Positions 45,155 to 52,515 of a stretch of 64,000 nt of DNA are shown piece after piece; position 1 is the stretch's first letter; the number at the start of each line of letters is the position of its first letter. This DNA comes from UBA3537 sp049889395. Its GTDB lineage: Bacteria > Bacteroidota > Bacteroidia > Flavobacteriales > Flavobacteriaceae. Below the pieces are notes generated by a model, which was not told the DNA's origin, did not search any database, and saw only the letters and a list, made by a program, of their open reading frames with translations. The stretch is from positions 62,001-126,000 of the forward strand of contig JBMHDM010000011.1 of assembly GCA_049889395.1 (NCBI GenBank), given 5' to 3'. Made by a program: the position numbers and the translations under genes.

Positions 45155-45799
45155 ATGACAGAACTTACCGATCAACTGGAATATAATACCGAAAGAGAAC
45201 AGCTTATCATCCCTGAATATGGAAGACATATACAAAAGATGATAAATCATGCGACTGCACAAGAGTCCAAAGCGGAACGAAACCGTTTGGCAAAAGCCAT
45301 AATTTCTGTGATGGGAAACATGCAACCCCACTTGAGAGATGTTCCTGATTTTCAACACAAACTCTGGGATCAATTATTTATCATGTCCGATTTTAAATTA
45401 GATGCCGATTCTCCATTTGAAAAACCTTCTAAAGAAATTCTTTCGACTACTCCAGATCCACTGCATTACCCTCAAAATTACCCAAAGTATAGATTCTATG
45501 GAAACAATATAAAAACCATGATTCAATCTGCTTGTGATTGGGAAGAAGGTGAAATGAAAACAGCACTTATCTTTACCATAGCCAATCATATGAAAAAGTC
45601 ATTTTTGAGTTGGAATAAAGACACTGTAGAGGATACGGTTATTTTTAACCATTTATATGAATTATCAGAAGGTAAAATTGATATCCGAACCACACAAGAA
45701 TCGCTTACCGATTCCATTCAGCTCCTAAAAATGCAACGAAAAGTAAACAAGAACAAAAAATCTAATAAAAAGCATAACCGCAATAGAAAACGGTATTAA
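45155..45799 (+). CDS. DUF4290 family protein
   Basis: 214 residues, soluble and helical. It starts TDQLEYNTEREQLIIPEYGRHIQKMINHATA and continues RNRLAKAIISVMGNMQPHLRDVPDFQHKLWDQLFIMSDF, which is the DUF4290 signature. The C-terminus is a basic tail with KKSNKKHNRNRKRY. The family is confined to Bacteroidota and typically precedes murA, as here (37-nt gap), so a cell-envelope or nucleic-acid-associated role is suggested only by location. Confidence 0.9.
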   Translation: MTELTDQLEYNTEREQLIIPEYGRHIQKMINHATAQESKAERNRLAKAIISVMGNMQPHLRDVPDFQHKLWDQLFIMSDFKLDADSPFEKPSKEILSTTPDPLHYPQNYPKYRFYGNNIKTMIQSACDWEEGEMKTALIFTIANHMKKSFLSWNKDTVEDTVIFNHLYELSEGKIDIRTTQESLTDSIQLLKMQRKVNKNKKSNKKHNRNRKRY

Positions 45800-45836
45800 T
45801 TTAGAACCCATACACTAACCATCAAAACATTATATC

Positions 45837-47150
45837 TTGAAGTCATTTAAAATTGAAGGTGGACATCAGTTGAAAGGCTCTATACAGCCACAAGGCGCTA
45901 AGAATGAGGCCCTTCAAATTCTTTGTGCCGTTTTGTTGACCCCAGAACTTGTTACCCTTCACAACATTCCGAACATTATTGATGTCAATAAACTTATTCA
46001 TTTACTAAAGAAATTAGGCGTTAAAGTCAATCAACTTTCTGAAACATCATACACATTTCAAGCCGATAACATTAACCTAGCGTATTTAGAAACCCCAGAG
46101 TTTAAAGTTGACGGATCGGGGCTTCGTGGTTCCATAATGATTGTTGGACCCTTACTAGCACGTTTTGGAAAAGGATACATTCCCAAACCAGGCGGTGACA
46201 AAATTGGAAGACGTCGTTTAGACACTCATTTTGAAGGATTTATAAAACTTGGTGCCTCTTTTCGATATAACAAAGAGGACTCCTTTTATGGTGTAGAAGC
46301 CAAAAAACTCCATGGAACTTACATGCTGCTAGATGAAGCATCTGTTACTGGAACTGCCAATATAGTGATGGCTGCTGTATTAGCACAAGGAACAACCACT
46401 ATATACAATGCAGCTTGCGAACCTTACCTCCAACAACTCTGTAATATGCTCAATAGGATGGGGGCAAAGATTAGTGGCGTTGGTTCCAATTTATTGTCTA
46501 TTGAAGGCGTTTCAAAATTGAATGGAACATCACACACTATGCTCCCAGATATGATAGAAATAGGCAGTTGGATTGGGTTAGCTGCTATGACACATAGTGA
46601 ATTGACTATCAAAAATGTGAGTTGGAACAACTTGGGTGTTATTCCAAATGTTTTCAGAAAATTAGGTATAACATTAGAACAAAAGGGGGACGATATTTTT
46701 ATTCCTGCCCACGATAGCGGTTATGAAATACAAAATTACATTGATGGTTCAATTTTAACCATTTCTGATGCGCCGTGGCCAGGATTTACGCCTGATTTAT
46801 TGAGCATTGTTTTGGTCGTAGCGACACAGGCTCGTGGCAGTGTTTTGATACATCAAAAAATGTTTGAAAGCCGCCTATTTTTTGTAGATAAACTTATTGA
46901 TATGGGCGCCAAAGTTATCCTTTGCGATCCACATAGAGCATCAGTTATTGGTCATGACTTTAAGTCCCAGCTAAAAGCAACCACAATGACTTCACCCGAC
47001 ATAAGGGCTGGTATTTCGTTACTCATCGCTGCTTTATCTGCAAAAGGAACCTCTACCATTCATAATATAGAACAAATCGATAGAGGATACCAAAATATTG
47101 ATACAAGGCTAAAGGCTATAGGTGCCAGAATTGAGCGTATAGAGTCCTAA
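45837..47150 (+). CDS. murA: UDP-N-acetylglucosamine 1-carboxyvinyltransferase MurA
   Basis: 437 residues starting at a TTG (45837): MKSFKIEGGHQLKGSIQPQGAKNEALQIL. No ATG lies near this point, and homologues begin at this Met-x-x-Phe-Lys-Ile, so the TTG start is well supported. It transfers enolpyruvate to UDP-GlcNAc, the first committed step of peptidoglycan synthesis. The catalytic-loop cysteine of the E. coli enzyme (Cys115) is replaced by Asp121 in PKPGGDKIGRRRLD. MurA enzymes with Asp here are known to be naturally insensitive to fosfomycin. It converges on the photolyase gene. Confidence 0.97.
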   Translation: MKSFKIEGGHQLKGSIQPQGAKNEALQILCAVLLTPELVTLHNIPNIIDVNKLIHLLKKLGVKVNQLSETSYTFQADNINLAYLETPEFKVDGSGLRGSIMIVGPLLARFGKGYIPKPGGDKIGRRRLDTHFEGFIKLGASFRYNKEDSFYGVEAKKLHGTYMLLDEASVTGTANIVMAAVLAQGTTTIYNAACEPYLQQLCNMLNRMGAKISGVGSNLLSIEGVSKLNGTSHTMLPDMIEIGSWIGLAAMTHSELTIKNVSWNNLGVIPNVFRKLGITLEQKGDDIFIPAHDSGYEIQNYIDGSILTISDAPWPGFTPDLLSIVLVVATQARGSVLIHQKMFESRLFFVDKLIDMGAKVILCDPHRASVIGHDFKSQLKATTMTSPDIRAGISLLIAALSAKGTSTIHNIEQIDRGYQNIDTRLKAIGARIERIES

Positions 47151-47162
47151 ATCGATCAAGGT

Positions 47163-48473
47163 TTAGTCCTTATTTAATGCAGATTTATAGGTCGCCAGGC
47201 AACGTTCTCTGGCCTTTTTATGATCGACCATTGGTTTTGGGTAAGAATTCGGAGATTGATATTCAGGAACCCATTTTTTGATGTATTTGTGCTCATTATC
47301 AAATTTTGTTATTTGAGTTGTAGGGTTGAATATCCTAAAATAAGGGGCTGCATCGACGCCACTTCCTGCTACCCATTGCCAGTTACTAACATTACTAGAT
47401 AGCTCAAAATCATGTAATTTTTCTGCAAAATAGGCCTCTCCCCATCGCCAATCAATCAGTAGATGTTTACACAAAAAACTTCCAACTAACATTCGAACAC
47501 GATTGTGCATAAAACCAGTTTGATTTAGTTCTCTCATTCCTGCATCAACTAAGGGGTAGCCTGTCTGACCCTTACACCACTTTTCGAATTCTGATGCATC
47601 GTTACGCCATTTAATTCTATCGTATTGAGGTTTAAAACTTTGCGTTACAGTATGTGGGAAATGCCATAAAATTTGCATAAAGAATTCTCGCCAAATAAGT
47701 TCTTTTAGAAAAGTGTTATTTTCTATTAGACTGGCACTTTTTACTGTTTTTCTAATACTAACCAAGCCAAACCTTAAATAGGGGCCTAATCTTGATGTGC
47801 CGGCCACAGCGGGTGTATTTCTTTTGGCTTCATAGTCAGTCATTACAGAATCACTGAAATTGTAATCGGCAATTTTTTTGTCACTTTTCATAAAACCCAT
47901 TTCATCCAAATTAACCCATTCATTGGTTTCATTTTGGTTTGACAATCGATCGAGTAAATTTTGGGAGTGGTAAGCATCACACATCGAGATATTGAATTGC
48001 TTCAACCATTTTTTGGAGTAGGGTGTATAAACTTTGTAAGGCGAATTGTCGTCTTTGGTTACTTCATTACACTCAAAAATCACTTGATCCTTATAGGAAT
48101 GAAATTCGATGTTTTGAGTCGCTAAAAAGGTTTTTATAGATTCATCTCTTGCTGTGGCGTAGGGTTCATAATCATGATTGGTGTAAACGGCAGTTGTGGG
48201 GTGTATTTTAATCAGCTTTTTAAAAATATCAAGAGGACTCCCAAAAAAAGTCTGAATTTGAGCTTCGGGTTTTAGTATTTTATTCAGATGTTCTAATTGC
48301 TCAAAAATAAACGTAACACGCGCATCGTTTTTTTTGAGTTTGTCCAATATTTCCGGATCGAAAATAAAAACGGGCAGAACTCTCTCGTTAGACTTTAAAG
48401 CCACATATAACCCGTGGTTGTCTTCCAGCCTTAAATCCCGGCGGAACCAAAATATTGCTGTGGGTTTCATCAT
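47163..48473 (-). CDS. phrB: Class I CPD photolyase / cryptochrome-family enzyme
   Basis: 436 residues (Met pair at 1-2). The N-terminal antenna domain starts AIFWFRRDLRLEDNHGL. The FAD domain has TSRLGPYLRFGLVS, KELIWREFFMQIL, DAGMRELNQTGFMHNRVRMLVGSFL, DWRWGEAYFA and SNVSNWQWVAGSG, the core of class I CPD photolyases. It repairs cyclobutane pyrimidine dimers with blue or near-UV light. It is the last gene of a ten-gene minus-strand operon and overlaps the SRPBCC gene by 4 nt. Confidence 0.94.
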   Translation of the reverse strand: MMKPTAIFWFRRDLRLEDNHGLYVALKSNERVLPVFIFDPEILDKLKKNDARVTFIFEQLEHLNKILKPEAQIQTFFGSPLDIFKKLIKIHPTTAVYTNHDYEPYATARDESIKTFLATQNIEFHSYKDQVIFECNEVTKDDNSPYKVYTPYSKKWLKQFNISMCDAYHSQNLLDRLSNQNETNEWVNLDEMGFMKSDKKIADYNFSDSVMTDYEAKRNTPAVAGTSRLGPYLRFGLVSIRKTVKSASLIENNTFLKELIWREFFMQILWHFPHTVTQSFKPQYDRIKWRNDASEFEKWCKGQTGYPLVDAGMRELNQTGFMHNRVRMLVGSFLCKHLLIDWRWGEAYFAEKLHDFELSSNVSNWQWVAGSGVDAAPYFRIFNPTTQITKFDNEHKYIKKWVPEYQSPNSYPKPMVDHKKARERCLATYKSALNKD

Positions 48474-48934
48474 TTATACGGACCGAATAATTCTATTAGT
48501 TTTTGTTCTCTATAATTGAAGATTTCCTCTAATTTTGGCTTTACTATTATTGGATGAACCATCTGACCGACCCATCCCAGAGGAATTTTATAATCAATTA
48601 TATCTTCCATTTCCACACCCCCAGAAATGGGCTTGATGAAGTGTTTGTGGTGCCAAAGCGCATAAGGACCAAATCGCTGCTCATCAACAAAATAACTTCT
48701 ATCCTTGACATGCGTTATTTCGGTCACCCATTTGGTTTTAATGCCTAAAATTGGGGTGACGATATATTGGATTATTTGACCTGAATACATCTCTTTATCG
48801 CCTCCAGAGAGGATGTCAAAGCTCATGTAATCTGGTGTTATTGTTTTAAGATTTTTGGGACTTGACAGGAAGTCCCAGGCTTCCTCGATCGATATAGGTA
48901 AGTTCTGTTTTTTGTGTAAAGTATAGATTTTCAT
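48470..48934 (-). CDS. SRPBCC-family ligand-binding protein
   Basis: 154 residues in the START/Bet v1 fold: YTLHKKQNLPISIEEAWDFLSSPKNLKTITPDYMSFDI, then TKWVTEITHVKDRSYFVDEQRFGPYALWHHKHF. Proteins of this type are often encoded next to photolyases and bind hydrophobic molecules; the ligand is unknown. It overlaps phrB by 4 nt and the TspO gene by 1 nt, so translation is coupled and a role in the same photoprotection pathway is likely. Confidence 0.9.
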   Translation of the reverse strand: MKIYTLHKKQNLPISIEEAWDFLSSPKNLKTITPDYMSFDILSGGDKEMYSGQIIQYIVTPILGIKTKWVTEITHVKDRSYFVDEQRFGPYALWHHKHFIKPISGGVEMEDIIDYKIPLGWVGQMVHPIIVKPKLEEIFNYREQKLIELFGPYK

Positions 48935-49395
48935 TAGTTGTATATCACTATGTAAAGGTTAAGAGAGGCGGCCATTAAAAGCCAAATACAATACGGTAGA
49001 ACAAACAATCTGTAGTTCTTTAGTATGGTTTTAAATGCTATTAAAAAATAGAATGTCAATAGTAGCAGTATTAATATTATAATCAGTCCCCAAAAAGTTT
49101 CTTTTTGATTGAAGAAGATAAAATTCCAAAGGACATTCAAAATGTATTGAGAACAGAACAGGATGTAAACTTTATTCGCCCTTAAATTTTGATATAAGAA
49201 TGTCATGTACACCGAGAAAAATATCATAACACAAGTCCATGCAGCGCCAAAAACCCATCCAACGGGTGTCCATGGTGCCTGCTGTAAAGATGTATACCAT
49301 TCGGAATCAGGGCCGTTGTTCATCAAGAGTGTCCCGATACTCAATGCACTAAAATTGAGTATGAGAAATACAATAAAAGTTAGGGCAAATCGCAT
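48934..49395 (-). CDS. tspO: TspO/MBR family tryptophan-rich sensory protein
   Basis: 153 residues with five transmembrane helices. It has SEWYTSLQQAPWTPVGWVFGAAWTCVMIFFSVYMTFLY, which is the TspO signature around the porphyrin-binding pocket, and a final helix with CIWLLMAASLNLYIV. Bacterial TspO binds porphyrins and degrades protoporphyrin IX in light, limiting singlet oxygen. It abuts a 55-residue gene directly and overlaps the SRPBCC gene by 1 nt. The pairing with photolyases fits light-stress defence. Confidence 0.95.
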   Translation of the reverse strand: MRFALTFIVFLILNFSALSIGTLLMNNGPDSEWYTSLQQAPWTPVGWVFGAAWTCVMIFFSVYMTFLYQNLRANKVYILFCSQYILNVLWNFIFFNQKETFWGLIIILILLLLTFYFLIAFKTILKNYRLFVLPYCIWLLMAASLNLYIVIYN

Positions 49396-49563
49396 TTAGG
49401 AATTTAGTTTATCTATTTCTTCTAAAACTTGTTGAGCTTCTGCATATTTTGCGTCACTAGCTGCTCTGTCTGTTGAGGATAACTCGTGCCATTCTGCCAT
49501 CAACTTTTTATATTGGTCTTGCAGTTTTTCAATTGGTGTTTTTCTTTTGAATAAACCAAACAT
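49396..49563 (-). CDS. Lacal_2735-family small protein
   Basis: 55 residues, read from ATG 49563 to TAA 49396: MFGLFKRKTPIEKLQDQYKK at the start, then LMAEWHELSSTDRAASDAKYAEAQQVLEEIDKLNS. The MFGLFK start and the charged amphipathic helix are those of the Lacal_2735 family of Flavobacteriaceae. It is soluble and helical, possibly with a short membrane-surface helix at the N-terminus. It sits exactly between the Gpx and TspO genes (gaps 2 and 0 nt). No function is known. Confidence 0.88.
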   Translation of the reverse strand: MFGLFKRKTPIEKLQDQYKKLMAEWHELSSTDRAASDAKYAEAQQVLEEIDKLNS

Positions 49564-49565
49564 GA

Positions 49566-50114
49566 TTATATTATTAGTTTAGTAATTTTGCTACTCATTG
49601 GTTTTGTAATAGAATAAAAATAATCGATGTATTCACCCGTAGGGCCAACCATATACTTTTGGAAATTCCATTTTACGGTTGTGCTTTTTTGTCCATTCAA
49701 GGATTTGTCAGTTAACCATTTGTAAAGCGGATGTTGGTTTTTGCCTTTGACATCTATTTTTTCTGTCATTAAGAAAGTCACGCCATAATTGCGTTTACAA
49801 AATGATTCAATTTCGGTTGGCGATCCTGGTTCTTGACCGCCAAATTGATTACAAGGTACCCCAATTACCATGAGTTTATCTTGGTATTTATCATAGAGTT
49901 TTTGAAGCCCTTCATATTGATTTGTAAAGCCACATTCTGAGGCTACATTTACAAATAACATGAACTTTCCTTTGTAATGCGCTAAATTTATTTCTGAACC
50001 GTACAGATCATTAATTGCGATATCATAAATTGACATAGGTTTATTGTTTTGAGAAAGTGATGAGTATGAAATCATCAGAGTTATTAATAGTAGTATGAAT
50101 TGTTTTTTTTTCAT
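49566..50114 (-). CDS. Glutathione peroxidase, secreted
   Basis: 182 residues from the ATG at 50114 (MKKKQFILLLITLMISYSSLSQ, a signal peptide); an upstream extension inside the SDR gene is unlikely. Catalytic tetrad stretches are NVASECGFTNQYEGL (Cys in place of selenocysteine), VIGVPCNQFGGQEPG and TVKWNFQKYMVG. As a Cys-type Gpx with few contacts for glutathione, it probably uses thioredoxin-like donors to reduce lipid hydroperoxides in the periplasm. It is 1 nt from the SDR gene. Confidence 0.94.
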   Translation of the reverse strand: MKKKQFILLLITLMISYSSLSQNNKPMSIYDIAINDLYGSEINLAHYKGKFMLFVNVASECGFTNQYEGLQKLYDKYQDKLMVIGVPCNQFGGQEPGSPTEIESFCKRNYGVTFLMTEKIDVKGKNQHPLYKWLTDKSLNGQKSTTVKWNFQKYMVGPTGEYIDYFYSITKPMSSKITKLII

Positions 50115-50115
50115 G

Positions 50116-50799
50116 TTATAGTTTAAGGGTGACAATACCGCAATCCATTTTAAAAACTTGACCTGAAATGGATTTCGATTGTTCTGAAATTAAATATTCC
50201 GACATAGCGGCTACTTCTTCTGGATTTAAAAATTTCTTCAGTGGATGTCTCTGAATCGTATTTTCAATCATACGTTCATTTCTTAGAAGTTTGGCAGCCA
50301 AATCTGTGTTTGTGATGGTGGGCGCAATAGCATTTACACGAATATTAGGGGCGAAATCTGCGGCCACAGATTTTGTCAAACCTTCCACAGCAGATTTTGC
50401 TGTTGCAACACTGGCATGAAATGGCATTCCCAAAGTTGTAGCGACTGTACTAAATAATACAACTGAGCTACTCTCAGATTGAGAAAGCGAGGAAATATAA
50501 AACTGAAGGGCTTTTACTGCACCAATCACATTGATATCAAAATCATGCTTAAAGTCTTCAGGACTCAGGCGTTTGAATGGCTTTAGATTTATGCTTCCTG
50601 GACAATAAATTAATCCATCGGCAATAGACACTTCAGGTAAATCATCACTTAGAACGTCACAGCTATAATGTGTTAAATTGTTGTGAGAGAAATCTGGTGC
50701 AGTTCTACTAATATTTACAACGCTATGGTTCGCTAAAAGGCGCTGGGAGATGGCTTTACCTATACCTTTGCTGCCGCCAATGATAATGATTGTTTTCAT
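50116..50799 (-). CDS. Short-chain dehydrogenase/reductase-fold protein lacking catalytic Tyr
   Basis: 227 residues. The dinucleotide-binding site is intact (IIIGGSKGIGKAISQRL, then YSCDVLSD and DGLIYCPGSINL). The catalytic YxxxK has become VATAK (in HASVATAKSAVEGLTKSVA): the Lys is kept but the Tyr is Val, and the following PG is PT. Ser in VVLFSTVA is present. Normal hydride-transfer chemistry is therefore questionable; it may act on an activated substrate or as a binding protein. It overlaps a 74-residue gene by 4 nt. A link to the nearby FolE (pterins) is possible but inferred. Confidence 0.88.
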   Translation of the reverse strand: MKTIIIIGGSKGIGKAISQRLLANHSVVNISRTAPDFSHNNLTHYSCDVLSDDLPEVSIADGLIYCPGSINLKPFKRLSPEDFKHDFDINVIGAVKALQFYISSLSQSESSSVVLFSTVATTLGMPFHASVATAKSAVEGLTKSVAADFAPNIRVNAIAPTITNTDLAAKLLRNERMIENTIQRHPLKKFLNPEEVAAMSEYLISEQSKSISGQVFKMDCGIVTLKL

Positions 50800-51020
50800 G
50801 GTGTTAAGGGTCTGCCTTTGAGGCGCTTTTCAATTTTTTGTTTAATTACAGTGAGTTCTTTCATCAAGTCCATCAACTTTTGATCTTTGTTTGATTTGTA
50901 GATTTCATTTATATCTAATATCAGAGATTTTACCTCTCTTGAAGCTTGTATGCGTTCACTGGTGTTTTTGAATTTTAAACTTCTTTCTAAAAATTCTTGT
51001 CCTTTTTCAATTGCACTCAT
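50796..51020 (-). CDS. Small helical protein, unknown
   Basis: 74 residues, charged and helical, with MSAIEKGQEFLERSLKFKNT and later MDLMKELTVIKQKIEKRLKGRPL, likely a coiled coil. There is no signal peptide or known domain. It overlaps the SDR gene by 4 nt and lies 6 nt after folE, so it is a genuine operon member. I do not recognise it. Confidence 0.7.
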   Translation of the reverse strand: MSAIEKGQEFLERSLKFKNTSERIQASREVKSLILDINEIYKSNKDQKLMDLMKELTVIKQKIEKRLKGRPLTP

Positions 51021-51026
51021 AATTTC

Positions 51027-51713
51027 CTAGTTTAGATAATTATTCAACTCACTTACTCTAGCTGGACTATTAAAAGCACCACTGTAGAAAGATGTTACAG
51101 TGGCCGATGTATCGTCTTTAATACCTCTTGAAGATACGCAAAGGTGTTTGGCATCTATAATTACAGCAACGTCTTCTGTCTCAAGAATGGACTTTAGCTC
51201 TTGCCCAATTTGATTTGTCAAACGCTCCTGAACTTGTGGTCTTTTGGCATAATATTGCACAATTCGGTTAAGTTTCGATAAACCAATAACTTTTCCTGAT
51301 GAGATGTAGGCCACATGAGCTTTTCCGATTATCGGTACAAAGTGATGTTCACAATTTGAGTAAAAGGTGATATTTTTTTCAACCAACATTTGGTTATACT
51401 GATATTTGTTTTCGAACAATGCAATTTTAGGTTTATTTTTTGGGTTTAAACCAGAGTAAATTTCGTCTATGTACATCTTTGCTACGCGATCTGGAGTTCC
51501 TTTTAGAGAGTCATCGGTTAAATCTAGTCCCATGACATTCATAATCTCTTCAAAAAGAATAGATATTTTCTTTTTCTTTTCCTCGTCACTCATAACAAAG
51601 GCATCTTGTTTAAGCGGTGTTTCAATCCCAGTATATAGGTGTTCATCACCAATTTCATGGTGTGAAAATCCATTGAGATGTTTTATAGTTTGTTTTTCAA
51701 TGCTATTTGACAT
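51027..51713 (-). CDS. folE: GTP cyclohydrolase I
   Basis: 228 residues. The zinc and active-site motifs are TFYSNCEHHFVPIIGKAHVAYI, RPQVQERLTNQIGQEL and AKHLCVSSRGIKDDTSATVTSFYSGAF, all diagnostic of type I FolE. It opens GTP to dihydroneopterin triphosphate, the entry to folate and other pterins. The first 40 residues are an extension. In a photolyase operon it may supply methenyltetrahydrofolate, the usual photolyase antenna pigment, or another pterin; that is inference. It lies 12 nt after the TIGR03643 gene. Confidence 0.95.
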   Translation of the reverse strand: MSNSIEKQTIKHLNGFSHHEIGDEHLYTGIETPLKQDAFVMSDEEKKKKISILFEEIMNVMGLDLTDDSLKGTPDRVAKMYIDEIYSGLNPKNKPKIALFENKYQYNQMLVEKNITFYSNCEHHFVPIIGKAHVAYISSGKVIGLSKLNRIVQYYAKRPQVQERLTNQIGQELKSILETEDVAVIIDAKHLCVSSRGIKDDTSATVTSFYSGAFNSPARVSELNNYLN

Positions 51714-51725
51714 GAATAAAAAATT

Positions 51726-51998
51726 TTAGCGTTTAGAAATTTTGTTATTTGATATTTGTTTTTGTCGGGAACATTTAAATCGTCCGGATTCAAATGTTCG
51801 CAGCTTTTGATGTTTAGTTTTTCGTCCCTGAACACGTGATCGCCAGAGCTTAAAACTTTTAGGTTTCATGTTTTGACGCATGAGGGTAATAACTTCTTGC
51901 TCTGTAAGTCCAAACTGGAACCGTATAGCGTCAAACGTTGTACGATCTTCCCATGCCATCTCAATAACGCGATCAATTTCAACTGAAGTTAAATTCAT
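51726..51998 (-). CDS. TIGR03643-family small basic protein
   Basis: 90 residues. It begins MNLTSVEIDRVIEMAWEDRTTF and goes on with FDAIRFQFGLTEQEVITLMRQNMKPKSFKLWRSRVQGRKTKH. The first 60 residues resemble a helix-turn-helix and the rest is strongly basic, which suggests nucleic-acid binding. It is a TIGR03643 member; this family tends to sit near cryptochrome/photolyase genes, as here. Its start overlaps the previous gene by 4 nt. Confidence 0.87.
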   Translation of the reverse strand: MNLTSVEIDRVIEMAWEDRTTFDAIRFQFGLTEQEVITLMRQNMKPKSFKLWRSRVQGRKTKHQKLRTFESGRFKCSRQKQISNNKISKR

Positions 51999-52423
51999 AG
52001 ATTGGGTAGAATATATTGTTGATCAAACTCTAATTTTTCATTTATCAAATTTTGAAAGAAGCGTTTATTTTCCTTGAAAGTTTTTGAATTTTTGAATTGG
52101 ACAAAACGACCCTGAGCATGTATACTAGTAAAGTCACTTTTGTAAAATACAAGTTGATAAAAAGGTATCGCCCATGTATAATTTTTCAAACCCTTATTAA
52201 TTCGAATCAGTATTCCTTTTTTTCGAACTTCAATGTTGGCATAATTAATATCTGATGAGAGATTTGAGATAAAATTCAAATTTGGACTCAAAGATTTGAC
52301 AATCATTCGTTTAGAACCCACACCGCCTCGCTTAAGGGCTTCCCAAAAAGTGTAGGGACGACCAACAAAATCGTCAATAAGTTTTTGGTGGTCTTTGTTG
52401 TGATGTGTAGAGTCTAAAATCAT
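51995..52423 (-). CDS. Unknown 142-residue protein heading the second photolyase operon
   Basis: 142 residues, no signal peptide. It has QKLIDDFVGRPYTFWEALKRGGVGSKRMIVKSLSPN and a beta-rich C-terminal half (NIEVRKKGILIRINKGLKNYTWAIPFYQLVFYKSD). I do not recognise a family; the C-terminal half recalls small PH-like or YcxB-like folds, but this is weak. It is the first gene of the ten-gene operon controlled by the element at 52441-52496 and overlaps the TIGR03643 gene by 4 nt. Confidence 0.75.
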   Translation of the reverse strand: MILDSTHHNKDHQKLIDDFVGRPYTFWEALKRGGVGSKRMIVKSLSPNLNFISNLSSDINYANIEVRKKGILIRINKGLKNYTWAIPFYQLVFYKSDFTSIHAQGRFVQFKNSKTFKENKRFFQNLINEKLEFDQQYILPNL

Positions 52424-52440
52424 TACAAGTCAATTGCAAT

Positions 52441-52496
52441 CAAACATATATAATGTATGTTTATTTAACCTTACAATTAAACAAATATTAACATTT
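52441..52496 (-). promoter_or_regulatory. Shared control element and promoter of the second photolyase operon
   Basis: Minus strand. The -7 box is TATGTTTG (complement of 52441-52448), 17 nt before the start codon at 52423. A 24-bp element (52473-52496), with core TTAAACAAATATTAAC on the plus strand, is 23 of 24 identical to the one upstream of the TetR gene, at the same distance from the -7 box (24 nt between them). The palindrome AAACATA-N7-TATGTTT (52442-52462) overlaps the -7 box and may be an operator. Confidence 0.7.
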
Positions 52497-52515
52497 TTAG
52501 TCTTTCTTTAACAAT

